A DNA stretch of 64,000 nucleotides from Diplosphaera chodatii (GCA_032358165.1 JAALGY010000032.1:2480001-2544000); one strand, 5' to 3'; numbered from the stretch's first letter, positions 10,813-23,607 are shown. Translations and numbers: made by a program. Notes: a model not told the origin generated them from the letters alone.

Positions 10813-13800
10813 CGGCTCACCGTCAGGCGGGGCCTCAGGGAGCGAGCTCCACAGTGTGCTGGCGAGCGGCATCGACTGGCTGGACGTGCCGGGGGGGCAG
10901 GCGCCCACCATCACCTGGCCCCTGCCGATGCCGGGCGGCAGGCCCCGCGCCCCCATCATCAGCTGGGCCAGCCCCCTGGCGTCCGCTCCCAGCCCCTTCG
11001 CCACCGCGGCCTCCGTGCCGTTCGACGAGCTGGTGGCCGGCAGCCAGACGCCCCCAGCAGCAGGTGCCGCCGAGGCAGCCTCGCCCCCCACCGCAGGCTC
11101 GGCCCCTGCGACCGCGGGCCGCAGCCGCGGCGGGACGCCCCGCCAGCCGGTGTGGGACTCCCCCAGCAGCGACGTGTCGCTGGCCAGCGAGTCCCCCGCG
11201 GCCGGCGGCGCCCAGCACCCGCAGCTGCAGGCAGGCGCAACGCCGCAGCGCGCAGAGGGCACCGCGCAGCCGACATCGCCCAGCCAGCCAGCCAGTCAGC
11301 AGGACAATGCTGGGGACGACGCCCAGTCGCCCGGCGCCGAGCCGTCGCCCATGCCGTCGGGCGGGGAGGGCGCCGACGCAGCACAGGTGCGGCAGCAGAA
11401 GCTGGCGGCGTGGCAGGAGGCCGCGGGGCGGGGGGCGCCCGGCCTGCGGGGCAACAGCCACAACAGCAAGTCGGGCATGGCGTCCTCCGACAGCGTTTCC
11501 AGCTGGCAGAGCCCGCCGGGCGCGCTGGGCAGCCTGGGGCCCACCCCCACGGCGTCCCCGCACTACACGCCGCCAGCGTCGCCGCCCAGCAGCCTGCCCG
11601 TCAGCCCCAAGCTGGCCACCCTGGCCGAGCACCCAGGCAACCCCTTTGATGGTGGCGCCGCCGCAGCGCCTGCCGACTGCGACGCCCCGCAGGCCGCCAC
11701 CCTGCGTGCCAGCGCCAGCATCGGGAGCACAGACGCTGCGGGCAACAGCGCCTTGCACCTCAGACTGCAGCCACAGGACCCGGGCGGTAGGGCGGCCACT
11801 GGCACGATCGGCTTGCAAGCGGGCCAGGGTTTTGATCAGAGTCATGCAGCCCCCGCAGGCGCCTGCTGCCATGACGTGACGCCAGGCGCTGCACCCGGCA
11901 CGCCGCCCCCCAACCCCTTCGAGGATGCCCTCATCATCAGCCCGTGCACGGGAGGTCGTGGCCCCAGTGCCGCAGCCTGGGGCCTCGCACCCGTCCAGCC
12001 ACCTGCCAGCAGCCGCCGCGACTCGGCACTAGACCACGAGCAGGGGCAGAAGGAGGCGCCGCCCAACCCCTTCGCCATCGCCTCTCCCAAGGGCCTGCCG
12101 CCCAACCCCTTTGCCACCTCGGCAGCCGAGCCAGCGCGGCCACCGCCGCTGCGTGTGCCGCCAAACCCCTTTGCCGCGGCATCAGAGCCTGGCCTCATGC
12201 AGGAGGGGAAGGCTGCGCCGCACAGCTGGCCACAGGCAGGGGGCATCGCCGCCGCTGAAGCCAGGCCTGCCAACCCCTTCGACGCACCCGATGACTGGAG
12301 CTGGCCAGCGCCGCCTGCTGCTGACGACGGCGCCTCGGCAGCCAGCGGCACACTCGCTGACGAGGGCCCCGGCTCCACGGTGCTCGTCAGCCAGGCGGGG
12401 CTGTACAACACCGACAAGGAGATCATGCTGCCGCACTCCCTCATCATTCAGGCCCTCAACACAGGTGCGCCTCTCCCCTGCCAGCACTGAGCAGCACCTA
12501 GTTTGCCGCTGGCACCCCATGCGCAGGGCCGCCCGTCACCAAGTGTCTTTTGAGAGCCTGAAAAGCATTCTGCAGTCAACCAGCTGCTCAAGGTGGACGG
12601 CTTCTGCAGATCACGCTTTAATCCTTGCAGGCAGCTCAGATCTGACGCAGCCAAAGCGGACGCCCTCTGCAGCACGGCAGGTGCAGGGCAGCGGCACGCC
12701 CCTGCTGTGGGGCGCCTCAGACGCCTCCAGCGCCTCCGACAGCGACAGCGGCCCCCCCAGGCGTCGCGCCGGCAGCGCGGGCAGCAGCCAGAGCGGCAGC
12801 CCGCCGCGCGTCAGCCTCAGCACGCAGGACCTGATGCGTGGGGCGCTGTCGCCGCCCGACGACTCCCCCGTGGACCTGTCACTGGTGGGCGTGAAGTGTC
12901 AGTTGCGATGAGCAGATGCACATGTGACTGCATGCATGCCAGACTGCACAAGCTATCTTGCAGTGTTGGGTCAACAGGAGAGCAGGGATACAGTCATCAG
13001 GTGTGGCTGCCGCAGGCCATGAGGCGAACGCAGCAGACCCTCAGCCCGATGCCGGTGGCCGCCATGCTGTCAGCGGGCGCAGCCTCTGCGCCGCCGCCGC
13101 CCGCCTCGCCTTTCGCACAGCCGGCGGAGTCGCTGGCCGGCCTGCGCGGCGACACCGCCGGCCTGGCGGCGGCGGCGGCGGCCCCGGGGGCGCGGCGCCT
13201 GCCGGTCAGCCCCTTCCAGGGCGCCAAGCCCCGCTGGCTGGCGGAGCCCGGCCGCCCCGCCGAGGACCCCTTCCCCCTGTCCGAGGTGCGAACCGGAGCT
13301 GCGTTGACACCTGTAGGAGTCGCAGGTCAGGCGGAAACGGTGCATCACGTGTCTGCGCACTCGCATACCAATAAGCGCCCCGGCCTCCACTGACTGGGTG
13401 TGTCCGGCCATAGTCCGAAAGCCGCATGGGCACCAGCCTGGAAGCATTACTACAACCTGAGTAAACATCAACTCTGATGTACCAGAACAATGAGTCTGGT
13501 GTCCAAATCGATGCCGCCACAGTGTCATGTCAACCCCGGCGTGCGCAGGCGGAGTGGGAGGGCAGCCTGGCGGCGGCGGCGGCGCGGGCGGAGCTGGAGG
13601 ACAGCGGGCCGCCCAGCAGCCGGTCGGGCGGCTCCGCCTCCACGCGCTCCGTGGCCTCGCTGCTGGCGGACAACAGCTTCGCCGAGTGGCTGGGCTCCGA
13701 GCGCTCCCGCTCCAGCCACCGCTTCCCCGACATCCCCACCGCCGGCCTGCCCTTCTTCGACTCCATCGCCGCAGGTTCGCTGCTTATTGCCCACCTGCAC

Positions 13801-16800
13801 ACAATGTCGGCTTGCCTTGGAAGCTTACCATGTGCAGCTGGCATCCGACAGAGGGATGGTGCACCCCAGTGTCGTGTGGTGGTCAGCACCAGCACATGCA
13901 TGCGCCTGATCGCCCACACTGTGCGTGTGTGCAGGCCCCCGCATGTCCAGCAGCGAGCTGGTGAAGGCGGCGGCGGCGCGGCGGCCCCTGGCGCGGGAGG
14001 GCCGCCACGCCTCCCTGGGCCGGCCCCAGCCCCTGGCGGGCGCCGACGCCCCGCGCCCCAAGCCGCCGCTGCGCACCAACTCCGCCGCGGCGGTGGCGGC
14101 GCTGGCCGCCGCCGCCGCGACGGCAGGCGTGCTGGGCCCCGCGGCAGCGGCAGCAAGCGCCGGCGGCGGCAGCGACGGCCACCGGCAGTCGACCGCCGAC
14201 TGGCGGCAGCTGCTGCTCAGCACGGGGGCCGAGCGCCTGGCGCTGCTGGCGCGTTCGGCGCACAGGGGCCGCGGCCGCGGCGGCGCGCCCGGCGGCCGCG
14301 GCTCCGACGGCCACTCCTCCGGCAGCTCCGCCACCAGCTCCCCCTCCCGCTGCGGCAGCATCAGCAGCAGCGGCGGCGGCGGCGGCGCCGGCAGCCCGCG
14401 CGCCCCCAGCCCCGTCACAGACGGCGACGGCGCCGCCAGAAGCGGCCCGGCGGCCCTGCACTGTCTCGCGACACAGGGGGCCCAGCGCTCGGCCGACAGC
14501 GCGCGCTCCGAGGGCCAGCGCGGCTGCAGGAGTCCTCGGCCGCCGCTGCCGCAGCCCGCCGCCGCCGCGCGTGCCAAATCCAGCGAGCCGGCTGTGGCGG
14601 CCGAGCCAGCCTCAGCCGGCCCTGCCTTTCCCAGGGAACCAGCTGGTGCAGCCGTGCTCGCAGCGGGGACCGGTGACGCCCTTGGCGTTGCTGTGGATAC
14701 AGTGGCGCCGCTGCCGCGTGACAAGCTGCCGCAGCTGCGTGCAGCAGATGCTGTGGTCGCGGCTGCTGAAGTGCTGCACGCAACAGCCAGCGCCGCGCTG
14801 CCAGTCCTGCCCGCCAAGGGGAAGCCGGCGCCGGTGCGGAGGAGCCGGTCGGAGCCGGGCATCGTGCCGTCTGTTACCTTCCTGCTTCCCAGCGGCGACC
14901 TGCTGGCGCCAGAGACGCGGCGGGCCGCTGACACCGCCGCTGCTGCCGCCACGCCCGGGGCTGGGGATGCTGCAGCAGGGCTGCATCCTGTCGCAAGCGA
15001 GCCGCTGACACCACGCCCCGTCACGGCTCCGCGCACATTTCGCTTTGCCTCAGCGCCAGCCAAGGGCTTCTATTCCGGCAGTCCTGGTGACGATACAGCT
15101 GCAGCTGCCAAGCCCAGCGCTGCCTCAACAGCCAGTGTGGCTGCTGAGCAGGGAGCCGTTGCGCCAGGCAGGCTGGGCGGCAGCGGCGCCACCTCCACCC
15201 CCGCCACTGCCTTTGCCTCTGCTGCCGGCTCTGCTCACCCAGCAGAGCTTGCCGCTCTGCCGTCACTGCCGGCGCTGGCTGCCGTTCAAGTGGTGGCGCA
15301 TGCGGCAGCCAAGGCCATGCCTGCGGTGGCAGCCAACCCGCCGCTCAGCCCCACCAGCATCTTCGAGACCGCGCCCAGCATGGCCAGCACCGAGTGCAGT
15401 GGCGTCACCAGCCGCCGCGGCAGCGCTGCCAGCCTGACGAGCCGCCGCGGCAGCGCTGCCAGCCTGACTGGCACCGCCTCCGCATACCGCGCGGAAGCAG
15501 TCATCGCAGCGCGCCTCAACGCCGCCGTGGATCAGCATGGGGGCTGGCGCGGGGGCGGGGGCGGGCAGCGCATAGCGGTGCAGCCCGGGGGCGGCGGCGC
15601 GCCCGTCAGCCGCAACCCCTCCGCGGTGCTGTCCGACACGGCGTCGCTGCCCGAGGCGCCCGACAGCGACGAGCAGCCGGGCCTGGGGGAGGCGCTGCCC
15701 TCCTGGCCGCCGTCCGGCGCCGAGGGGGACCTGGCCCGCGGGCTGGGCCTCAGCCTGCGCAGCGGCCAGGGCTGGTCGCCCTCCTCCGCACCCGGCACCC
15801 CGGCGTCCGCGCGCTCCCCGCTGCACTCCCCGCTCGGCTCCGCGCTGCCGCCGGTGCTGGAGGCGCCCGCGGACGAGGCCGGCGACGGCGCCAGAGGGCT
15901 GCCGGGCGGCGGCTCACCCCGGCTCACGGCCCAGCTCGGCCGCGCGGGCGCACCTGCAGCAGCGCGCCGCCGGGAGGTGTGCTGCCTCACTTGACTGTCA
16001 TGTACATGCGTCGGCCTGCATGCCATGACAGTACACTGCTCAAACCTCTGGGCAGTATGGGCAGTATCTAGCATCATTGTCGAGTCGGGCAGATGCTGAG
16101 AGGCTGCTGTGGTGCGTGCTGCAGGGAGCACCGGCAGCTGCGCCACAGACGGCGCAGGACCCCTGGTGGCTGACCTTCTACAATGCGCCGATGCTGGAGC
16201 GCGGGTTTGCCACCTGGCATGCTGCCCGCTTCGCACAGGTGTGCCTCACGATCTGCAACCCTCCTGCAGCTTGCCGACGGATCATTGACTGTATGTCGGA
16301 TGCTCCTATGGAAGAAGTGTTGTTCATGATCGATGTAACTGTGTGCTGCAGGCTGACGTTCAGCATCTGTTGTACGTGCTGGCGGCGTGCGCTGTGGCAC
16401 TCGTCAACAGCCCGTCGCTGGGCACCACGGATGTGCTGCCGCGGCTGGCAGCAGGCTGCTCCCTTGCCGCCGCGTGCACAATGGGCCACTACTTCCCGGC
16501 GTGGTGAGCATTGCAGCAGTGGCAATGCAGCGCACCTGCTGCCACAGTCCACATGTACAATGTCTGACTTGCAGTGCAGCTGCTACCATGTGCCGGTCAA
16601 TGCCCAAACGTTTATGTTGCCTGCATCAGGCACCAGCGTCACAGGGAGGCAGCGCTTCGCCTGGCCCTGGCAGCATGTGTCAGGCTTCTGGCAATGGGGC
16701 AAAGCCACCAAACAGCCGCCAGCTGGCTGCAGTACACGCTTGTGCAGAGTGCTCTCATGGCTGCTACTTCATTGGCTGCCACGGTGAGTGCAGCTCCCTT

Positions 16801-17107
16801 CGCAACTCGCAAACGTGTTGGCGATGTCGTGCACGACGTGCTCCACGGCTGATAGATACAATGATCTTAACAGTGCTGTTGACTACCGTAGGTGCGCATC
16901 GCCGTGTTTATACCTTCGCAGCTGCTTAACTGCGCACTGGCGCTGATAAACCTGGCGCCAGGAGCGGCCGAGCCAACGCTGGCGTGGTTGCCGCTGGCCT
17001 GCAGCACAGTCATCATGGTGCTGCTGGCGGTGGCGGCCCCCGCCGCCGTCATGCGGGCGCGGGAGGCAGAACTTCGGCGGGAGTACTTGGCCGGTGGCCG
17101 TAGCTGA
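9761..17107 (+). CDS. Large NPF-motif protein with C-terminal six-segment membrane domain
   Basis: Family not recognised. Exons 10553-12464, 12631-12890, 13001-13285, 13549-13774, 13935-15976, 16065-16238, 16352-16503, 16645-16783 and 16892-17107 join in phase (5406 nt, 1801 residues plus stop). A first exon at 9761-9945 and pieces at 10050-10520 probably belong here but their links are unresolved; translation might instead start at 10562. The body is Ser/Ala/Pro/Gly-rich, with a Gln run (about 10783-10810), six NPF motifs (about 11638-12280) and a doubled SRRGSAASLT. The end reads WWLTFYNAPMLERGFATWHAARFAQ and then about six hydrophobic segments (LLYVLAACAVALV to LACSTVIMVLLAVAAPAAV) before a basic-acidic tail. 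NPF triplets are ligands of EH-domain endocytic proteins, so a trafficking or anchoring role is an inference. No catalytic domain was seen. Confidence 0.7.
10783..10812 (+). repeat. CAG-repeat (poly-Gln) tract
   Basis: Uninterrupted run of CAG codons giving nine glutamines after SE and before RGS in the NPF-motif protein. A pure codon repeat is prone to length change. Confidence 0.9.
15408..15467 (+). repeat. 30-bp in-frame tandem repeat encoding SRRGSAASLT x2
   Basis: Two back-to-back copies of a 10-codon unit within the NPF-motif protein. Each carries R-R-G-S, the basophilic kinase (PKA-like) consensus R-R-x-S. Confidence 0.85.
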
Positions 17108-17806
17108 TGGACCACATGCAGCAACACCTGCCAAATCGCTTGGCTGCCCGACAGGCAACACTCGGCAGAATTCTGCATGGCTGGCCTGGTCATGACCCTA
17201 CCACATCTAGACAGAGATTAAGGAGGGGGTGCCAGCCGCTCTGCTGACCACTTAGGAGCTGCCTCCGAGCGGCAGACAGGCCCTGACAGCTGCCTCGGGA
17301 GACTCGTTTCTGCGTATCTTCCACCACTTTTTCACTTTACATCTTCTCTTTTCCCGCCGAGTTTGAGGGAACATAGGATTTCGAAGCTTGGAGGTCTACC
17401 GTATGTGTATGGTGTGCAAGGGTCTGGTGCTAGATGGCGCATGCGACCTGCTGGCAGGCTGAAGTGGATGGGCAAAGTCATTGCTGCGGCAATCGGGCCC
17501 GAACAGGTCTTCGATGTAGTTGATGAACTGGATGCTCAGACGTGAAGGACAAAATCACACCCGGCAACTGTTTGCACGGCGGCAACACAACGTTTTGAAC
17601 ACGTTGCGTGACACAGTCAAGACGTTGAGGGGAAGAATGTTCAATCTATCAGCCAACCTCTGACTGCACCTGAGACGAGCCCAATCAAGCAATCCATTCC
17701 GGTATGCTGACATACTAACGCTCGTGCTCCTCGACTCTGCAAGCAGCAGGGACTGGCATGCAACAGCTGCAACTGTGCTATTCCAGGTGCCATTCAGATG
17801 ACCATG
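17108..17806. other. Convergent intergenic region
   Basis: 0.7 kb between two genes that end facing each other. It holds a pyrimidine-rich stretch at about 17310-17360. The short open frame at 17363-17545 has no recognisable features. No gene supported. Confidence 0.45.
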
Positions 17807-19616
17807 TCAGGCTGCCGAGACCGCTCCAAGGTCCCGCAGCATTTGTTCGTGGTCGAGCACAAGTGTTTCTTGGCAGAACCTGCACTTCACACAGCATGGA
17901 TCTAGGGCCATTTGCACACGATCCGAATGACATGAAGGTACCAGCTTGACAAGGCTGATCGGGAATGGCACTCGGCATGGCAGGTCAGGAGGTGAATCGA
18001 GTGAACTCACTCGCACGTTACTTCGAGCTTCCCTTCCTGCGCAACAATGGATGCCACCTCTTCGGCCCCGAGGGCAGCCACCGCCCGCTTCATGCGACCC
18101 TCCAGACTCTCCGGCCCGCACGGCCCGAACCTGCCAGGCAGAGGCACGACACCGTGTCGTCGGCTGCACGCATCATGTGTCATGGCGGCGCTGGGAACAA
18201 ATGTTGTCCGAGTTGAGCATGATGATGCTGGTGCATGCCCTGTGGATGCCTGCAGGACACGAGACGCAGCCATCACCTGGGGGTCAGGGCAAAGCCCTCT
18301 TCTGGTGCCTCGAGGCTGCCAAGCAGCTGGCTGGTGATCTGGCGGGCAGTCAGGCCCTCCTGCAGCCGCTCAGACACCGCGCCGAAGCCGGCGATGTTGG
18401 CTTCCAGCGTGGCCAGCGTCTCCTCTGATGCGAACGGCAGCACCTGGGCAAGCACCAAATACGTCAAGGTGCTGGCCCAGGCGACAGTCAGTTACGCTTG
18501 GCAGAGCACACAGTCCAGGGCATGAATGGCGATGCAACACACGCTGTCACACCAGACACAGCGCAGGACAGCAGGCTACGCCCGGCACCTGGATCAGGAA
18601 GCCGCCCGCACTCAGCACCTCGGCGTCCCTGCCCACCGACACGCCCAGCCCCAGGGCGCAGTTCTGCTGCTCGCTGTTCGCCAGGTAGTGCGCCAGGTCC
18701 TCTGCTATCTCTCCGCTTGTGATGGGCACCATGCCTGTGGAGCAGTGCCACCCGGCCAAGCGTCACCGCCAGCAACCTTGTGCAACAGGACCCCGGGGAC
18801 ACGCACGCATCCGTGCACCCACCTGTGTAGGGCTGCGCCATCAGGTGGTGGTTGCGCACGACCGCCAGGAAGCCCTTTCCGATTCCGGAGCTGACGTTCA
18901 GCTTGCCGGCGGCATTCAGCGGCGGGTCCACCTGTGGCGCCTGCACCTTGCCCTTCACCGTGCCCTCGCTGGTGGCGATGGCCTGCAGCTCCCCGAGCGG
19001 CCCCTGCCCCTTGAAGGTCACCTGCATTGAGTGCGCCACTGCTGGGACGCTTGCCACGCATTTCGCGACAGTTTGTATTACATGCGTGCACTGACCCTGC
19101 GCAAACGCACAACCAATGGTGCTGCTGCTTTGGCACATGGCAGACCTGTGTCGTTGCCTGCTCCTCTCTGAAGGCTGCTAACAACACGGTTCCCATCAAT
19201 AGCCTCCCTAACGCTGCGCTGGCTGTGGCGGCTGTTCCATGGCGGTTGCACGCCTACAGCGCGACGCACATGTGTAAGGATATGGTACACACAGGACAGC
19301 GCCATCGCAAGGCGCTGCAGCTCTTGTGTGGCACACTGCAACTTGCTGCTGCAATGCATGGCGCCCTTGACCCTGCTGCATCCAGCTGAGTAGCCAGCAA
19401 TAGCATTCGCAAACCCAGGGTAGCATGTTCCTGCCATGTCCGCACCTCCTGCACCAGCTGAGTGCCAGTAACGACGGTGATTGTGGCTTCCCGATTCTCC
19501 GAAATCGCCTTGTAGACCTTATCTGTGGCTGCTGATGCGCAAGCTGCGAGCATTCGCCTGGCACGAGGTGTGCATGACCGCGTGCTTCTGGCACGAAGCA
19601 CGTCCGACTGCCGCAT
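17807..19616 (-). CDS. HSP33-type redox chaperone, probably plastid targeted
   Basis: 325 residues from seven exons: 19446-19616, 19146-19253, 18823-19021, 18589-18734, 18277-18443, 18022-18130, 17807-17884 (sum 978 nt). HSP33 is a holdase activated by oxidation of zinc-bound cysteines. Landmarks in order: a basic Ser/Arg/Ala-rich leader from [85 protein letters not shown] and [21 protein letters not shown]. The redox end has CRFC (the CxxC pair) directly after EGKLE. Upstream, the usual C-x-C is replaced by FGPCGPESL, leaving one cysteine there. The leader suggests chloroplast import; mitochondrial import is an alternative. Confidence 0.93.
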
Positions 19617-20148
19617 GCGCTGGCGCCAAGAACCATGGCGATAGGCAGAGGCTGGTCGACTGTGAAGTAGACACACTGGTTGCAAGCTCAACAGCGGTAG
19701 CTGCATATGCATGCGATTGGCATGACTTTGCAGAGGGAGGTGCATGGTGTGACAATCCGTCCCAAATTGCAGTCAAGTGCAATGCTGTCCTTCCACTCTG
19801 ATGCTGATGTATGATGCTACGCGTGATTGAGGGCAGTGTCTGGTTAGCAAACGCACAACATGCAGTGCTGGAAACTCCAAATGTGCTGGGTGATGCAGCA
19901 CATGCAGGGACATTTGCCAGGTGTGCTTGGGGTTTTGTGGCCAGGCGTCTGGTTAGCGACTGCTGCAGAAGTGTCTTCTTACTAGTGTATTACGAGTAAG
20001 TGCATTCAACTGCTGCGGTATACGGGCTGCCCAAGCTGCAGTACCTCGTTGCTGAGAGCAGCGTGCAACCTGGTGCAGAAGCAAACCAAGGACATGGCAC
20101 ACCGACCGTCTGAATGGAGTTTAAAACCAATCGGCTGGTATTAAGCCG
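19617..20148. other. Intergenic region
   Basis: 0.53 kb between two minus-strand genes: promoter side of HSP33 and 3' flank of the PTB gene. Open frames in it are short and featureless. Confidence 0.4.
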
Positions 20149-22909
20149 CTAGTATCGTCTCGGGGGTGGCCCGCCGTAGGGCGGCCTCCCGGCGGGCGCC
20201 GGCCCAGCTGGCGGGCCTCCATACCCTGCCCTTGGCATACCTGCGCACCAAGCCATGTGTTTCAGGAAGTGGGCGCCCCTTTGGAATCAGCAGTCAGACT
20301 GAGCACCAAGCAGTCACCATCCTGCACTGAGCGGTGGGACACCGTGCCTGCTGGCGGGCCGTAGGGCCCGGGCGGCCCCGGCGGCGGGGGGCCCCTGGGG
20401 GGTGCGCCGTAGGGCGGCGGGGCGCCGTACGCGGGCTGCGCTGGTCCGCCCAAAGGCGGCGCACCCCGCCCGCCGCTGCCGACAATGTCGCTGGCTGCCT
20501 TTGCGAGCTCCTCGTGCGCCCGCTCGTAGTCTGCGCCTGCAAGTGGCACAGTCCCTCGGTCAGGGCTGCCAAAGCAGCGTCGACAGGCAGGCAGCTGCAT
20601 GGGTAAGCAGCACAGAGCACTGTGCAAGCCACGTTCTCAGAGACCTAGAACCGTGCACTGACGTCATGGCCCTTGGCACGCCTGCATGCACTTGAGTGTG
20701 TTCGGACCTGTTGGTGCATCCTCGGGAGTGCACGCCAAAGGATTGACAGGCGTAGCTGGACCGCTGCCATAGCCATTGTGCAGCGCTGGTGCAGTCGGCG
20801 TCTGCAAGAGGTTGCTGCCCGTCCAGTCCCAGCCGCGCTCATTGTTGGCCTTCACATTGAGGTCGCGGTGTACCGAGTACGACAGCTTGATCTGCAAACA
20901 CAGGCTGCAACAGATTTAAGTAGCTGTCTGCATCAACGACCAGTGACACTGCAGCAGTACAGCCCGCATCACTGCTTCGCATCTGCCCACCCTGTTGTAT
21001 CCTCCATCATAGATGGCATGCCCTTCCAATGCCGCTTTGGCACTGCCTGCCTCGGCTGCGTTCGAATACTGCACCAGCGCCTGCATTTACATGGCATGCC
21101 AGAAGTGCTCAGGGCAAACTAAGAGGAAACGTCCAGCACACAAACCAAGCTGGCGTTGCGTATACATGCTCCACCTCTCCGTCTCAGCGAACCTGCCATT
21201 GGTTGTTCTTCTCAAAAATGGCCATCTTCTGCACGGTGCCATATGGAGAGAAGACTGTGTGCAGTGGGTCCACTGTTACGGGGTAGGCCATGTTCTCGAT
21301 CTGCATTGAGGGGGGATAAACGTCAGTCTGTTGTGTGTGAAGCGGCTATCAGCACGGCAGATGGCTTACACTGTACTGAGGTCTGTTGTGTGAGCCAGGT
21401 CACACCTGGGCCAACAGGACGTTGCCCTCTTGCGGGTTGGCATTGATGGGCGCCTGGATGCCAAGGCCCAGCATGCCCGGGTCCGTCGCGAAGGGCGCCA
21501 CCGGCAGATAGGGGTTCGTGTAGTCTCTGTGCATCGAGGGCACGGCAGCATTGCTGGTCTGATTGACATAGATCTTTAAGTGCATGGCACAGTGGCAAAG
21601 AGAGCAATGGTAGCAGCCACGAGGCGGACATGTGTCAAGCGACCTGCCTGCTGCGGTGGCTCTGGAACTTGACATTCAGGTCCACGTGCTGCGAGAATGT
21701 GATCTTCAGCATTGGAGGGTTTGGCGCATCGTCCAGCAGATGCTTTGGAATGTGCCGCCCGTCTAGCGATTGCCGCACCTGCCAATTTCAACGATGGGTC
21801 TATCAGTTGACCACTAGGCAGGGTGGAGCCATAGTGCTGGTCGGTGCAAGCCCTATGATAAGGGCAATGCATGATCCCGCAGACGTGGCATCATAAAGCA
21901 GTGCATAGCAGGCATCTGTGCATCAGCAAAGCCCACCTGCTCCGCTGTCTGTGCATCGGGGTACTGTACCAGCGCCTGAAAGCCCGACTGCTTCTCAAAA
22001 GTGGCAATCTTTTGTACTGTGCCAAATGCCGAGAACACCAGGTGCAGCGTGTCAAGCGTGACATTCACGCTTGGCTGTGCAAGGAGACGACCACAGTGTC
22101 AGCCAAAAACCACCATTTGCATGTGTATGTTCAGGCACTACAACTCAAGTGTGTCCACTGGCTAGCGTGCAGCAGATCAGCGGAGTTAGGTCCTTACATC
22201 AAGGTTCTCTAGTGACACCAGGATGACATTGCCAGTCGCCTCCCCCGTCCTTGCTGTGGAGTTTATGATCTGATCCCGGGTCGAGTATTGAAGGTACACC
22301 GTCTTGCCACGCACCTGCAGACATGAAATGATGTTGCGTTTCCAGGACCAGAAAAGCGATGAGCTGAGGACCAACGACCATGGCTGTTTCCTGCAGCCAT
22401 GGGCCCTGACCTTGGCAGGCTCTGATGATGACGCGAAGAAGTTGACCATCTGGACCGCCAGGCTGACGTCTGTGAATTCGATGAACGCTTGGTTGCGGTT
22501 CGGACCCACATTCAACTTCGATTGCACGATCTGGCCAAAAGGCGACGCCAGCTCCACCAGTTCCTGCAGCAAACAGCAACAATGGAGCGCGTTGCATCCG
22601 TGCAGGCGTCAATGCCTGCTGGTCATGTCCAGTCTATGCAAAGCATCCCATGCACCATGCTATTCCTGTTCCTTTCGCAGCCTGCACTCACCTCGTGCGT
22701 GGTCTCGTAAGGCAGGTTCCGAACGTGCAACACCTGCGATGCGCATGACCGTAGATCATGCAGTCACTCTGTGCCACCTGGGACGATCAGCAGTGGCAGT
22801 AACATACTGCAGCGTACACAGGTGACATGTAAAGGAACTTTCAGCGAGTCGCATGTGTACATACCCTCGACGTCTGCTGCCCGTGGCGAAAGTTGGCGTC
22901 GGATGCCAT
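20149..22909 (-). CDS. Polypyrimidine-tract-binding protein homolog (three RRMs)
   Basis: 469-residue RNA-binding regulator of splicing and mRNA fate. Twelve exons: 22865-22909, 22692-22733, 22411-22563, 22198-22314, 21937-22074, 21648-21778, 21406-21526, 21193-21300, 20991-21080, 20708-20891, 20348-20536, 20149-20240 (sum 1410 nt). RRM1 is VLHVRNLPYETTHE through RNQAFIEF. RRM2 is GNVILVSLENLD through GFQALVQY. RRM3 is GNVLLAQIENMAY through ALVQYSN. The linker QSHRSRDYTNPYLPV and the post-RRM HRDLNVKANNERGWDWTG match plant PTBs. The C terminus is Pro/Gly/Tyr-rich, ending PPPRRY. Two introns use GC donors (just below 21648 and 20348); no GT in the right phase is available at either. PTBs often autoregulate by alternative splicing, which is not tested here. 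Confidence 0.94.
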
Positions 22910-23607
22910 GTTGCTTTGCCGCCGATGGGTGTCTTCTGTACCGGGAGCACGCTCGTCGTCTACGACATGCTGCTCGCCAATCGGAGACTTCAATCACCGC
23001 TTTGCATATGCAATTCACAGCTGTCAAAACCACCTGAGAGTGATGAAATCACTTTATCAGAGTAGCCATCCGTGCCATTCGAAGTGGACGAACCCGGCTG
23101 TGATTTAATGTTGGGCGCAGTAAACGGCTCGCTGACGACAACAGCACTGCGTTTCACTGATCCACTGCAGTATCTAGGCAAATGCTGACTGCTGGATGTG
23201 TTGCGCATGCTTGGATGGGCTGGCGTCTTCAACTACCCGATGAAGACTGCTACGTGATGCTCTGCAGCGTCAACCAGCCTGCGCAATCAGTATCATCTAC
23301 ACGCTCGTAAGCAACTCCCGTAGGCCCACATCCTCCGATAGCAGGCTGTGATCACGGGATTGCGATTTTACAGTTTGCCAGCGGTGCGGCAGCAGCGGGG
23401 GCAACATGCAGCGGTGCAGTTGATATAGTGTTGCCTCGTTAGGCCCCTACATCCTGATGTGGCAGACCTGCAAGCACTCGAGTCGCTTTTCAGCAGGCGC
23501 TCGACTGCACCTACGGAGTGTACACCGTGTAGCCTTACCTGGAAGGCGGTGCTCCCACCACAACAGGCCCTGCCAACTGCAAGCAGGTGTGAGGTCTACC
23601 CGAATGC
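22910..23607. promoter_or_regulatory. Divergent intergenic region, PTB / SurE
   Basis: About 0.7 kb between oppositely directed genes; holds both promoters. No TATA or named operator could be assigned. Confidence 0.45.

Noticed and set aside
10835..11872. 345-residue minus-strand frame, plus a 495-residue plus-strand frame at 10392-11879
   Set aside because: Both overlap the exon at 10553-12464, which alone joins in phase with the downstream exons. Their Arg/Pro/Gly-rich composition is typical of off-frame reading.
13825..15063. 412-residue minus-strand open frame
   Set aside because: It is the complement of the Ser/Ala-rich exon 13935-15976 of the NPF protein. GC-rich third positions keep the antisense frame open, and it has no domain features.
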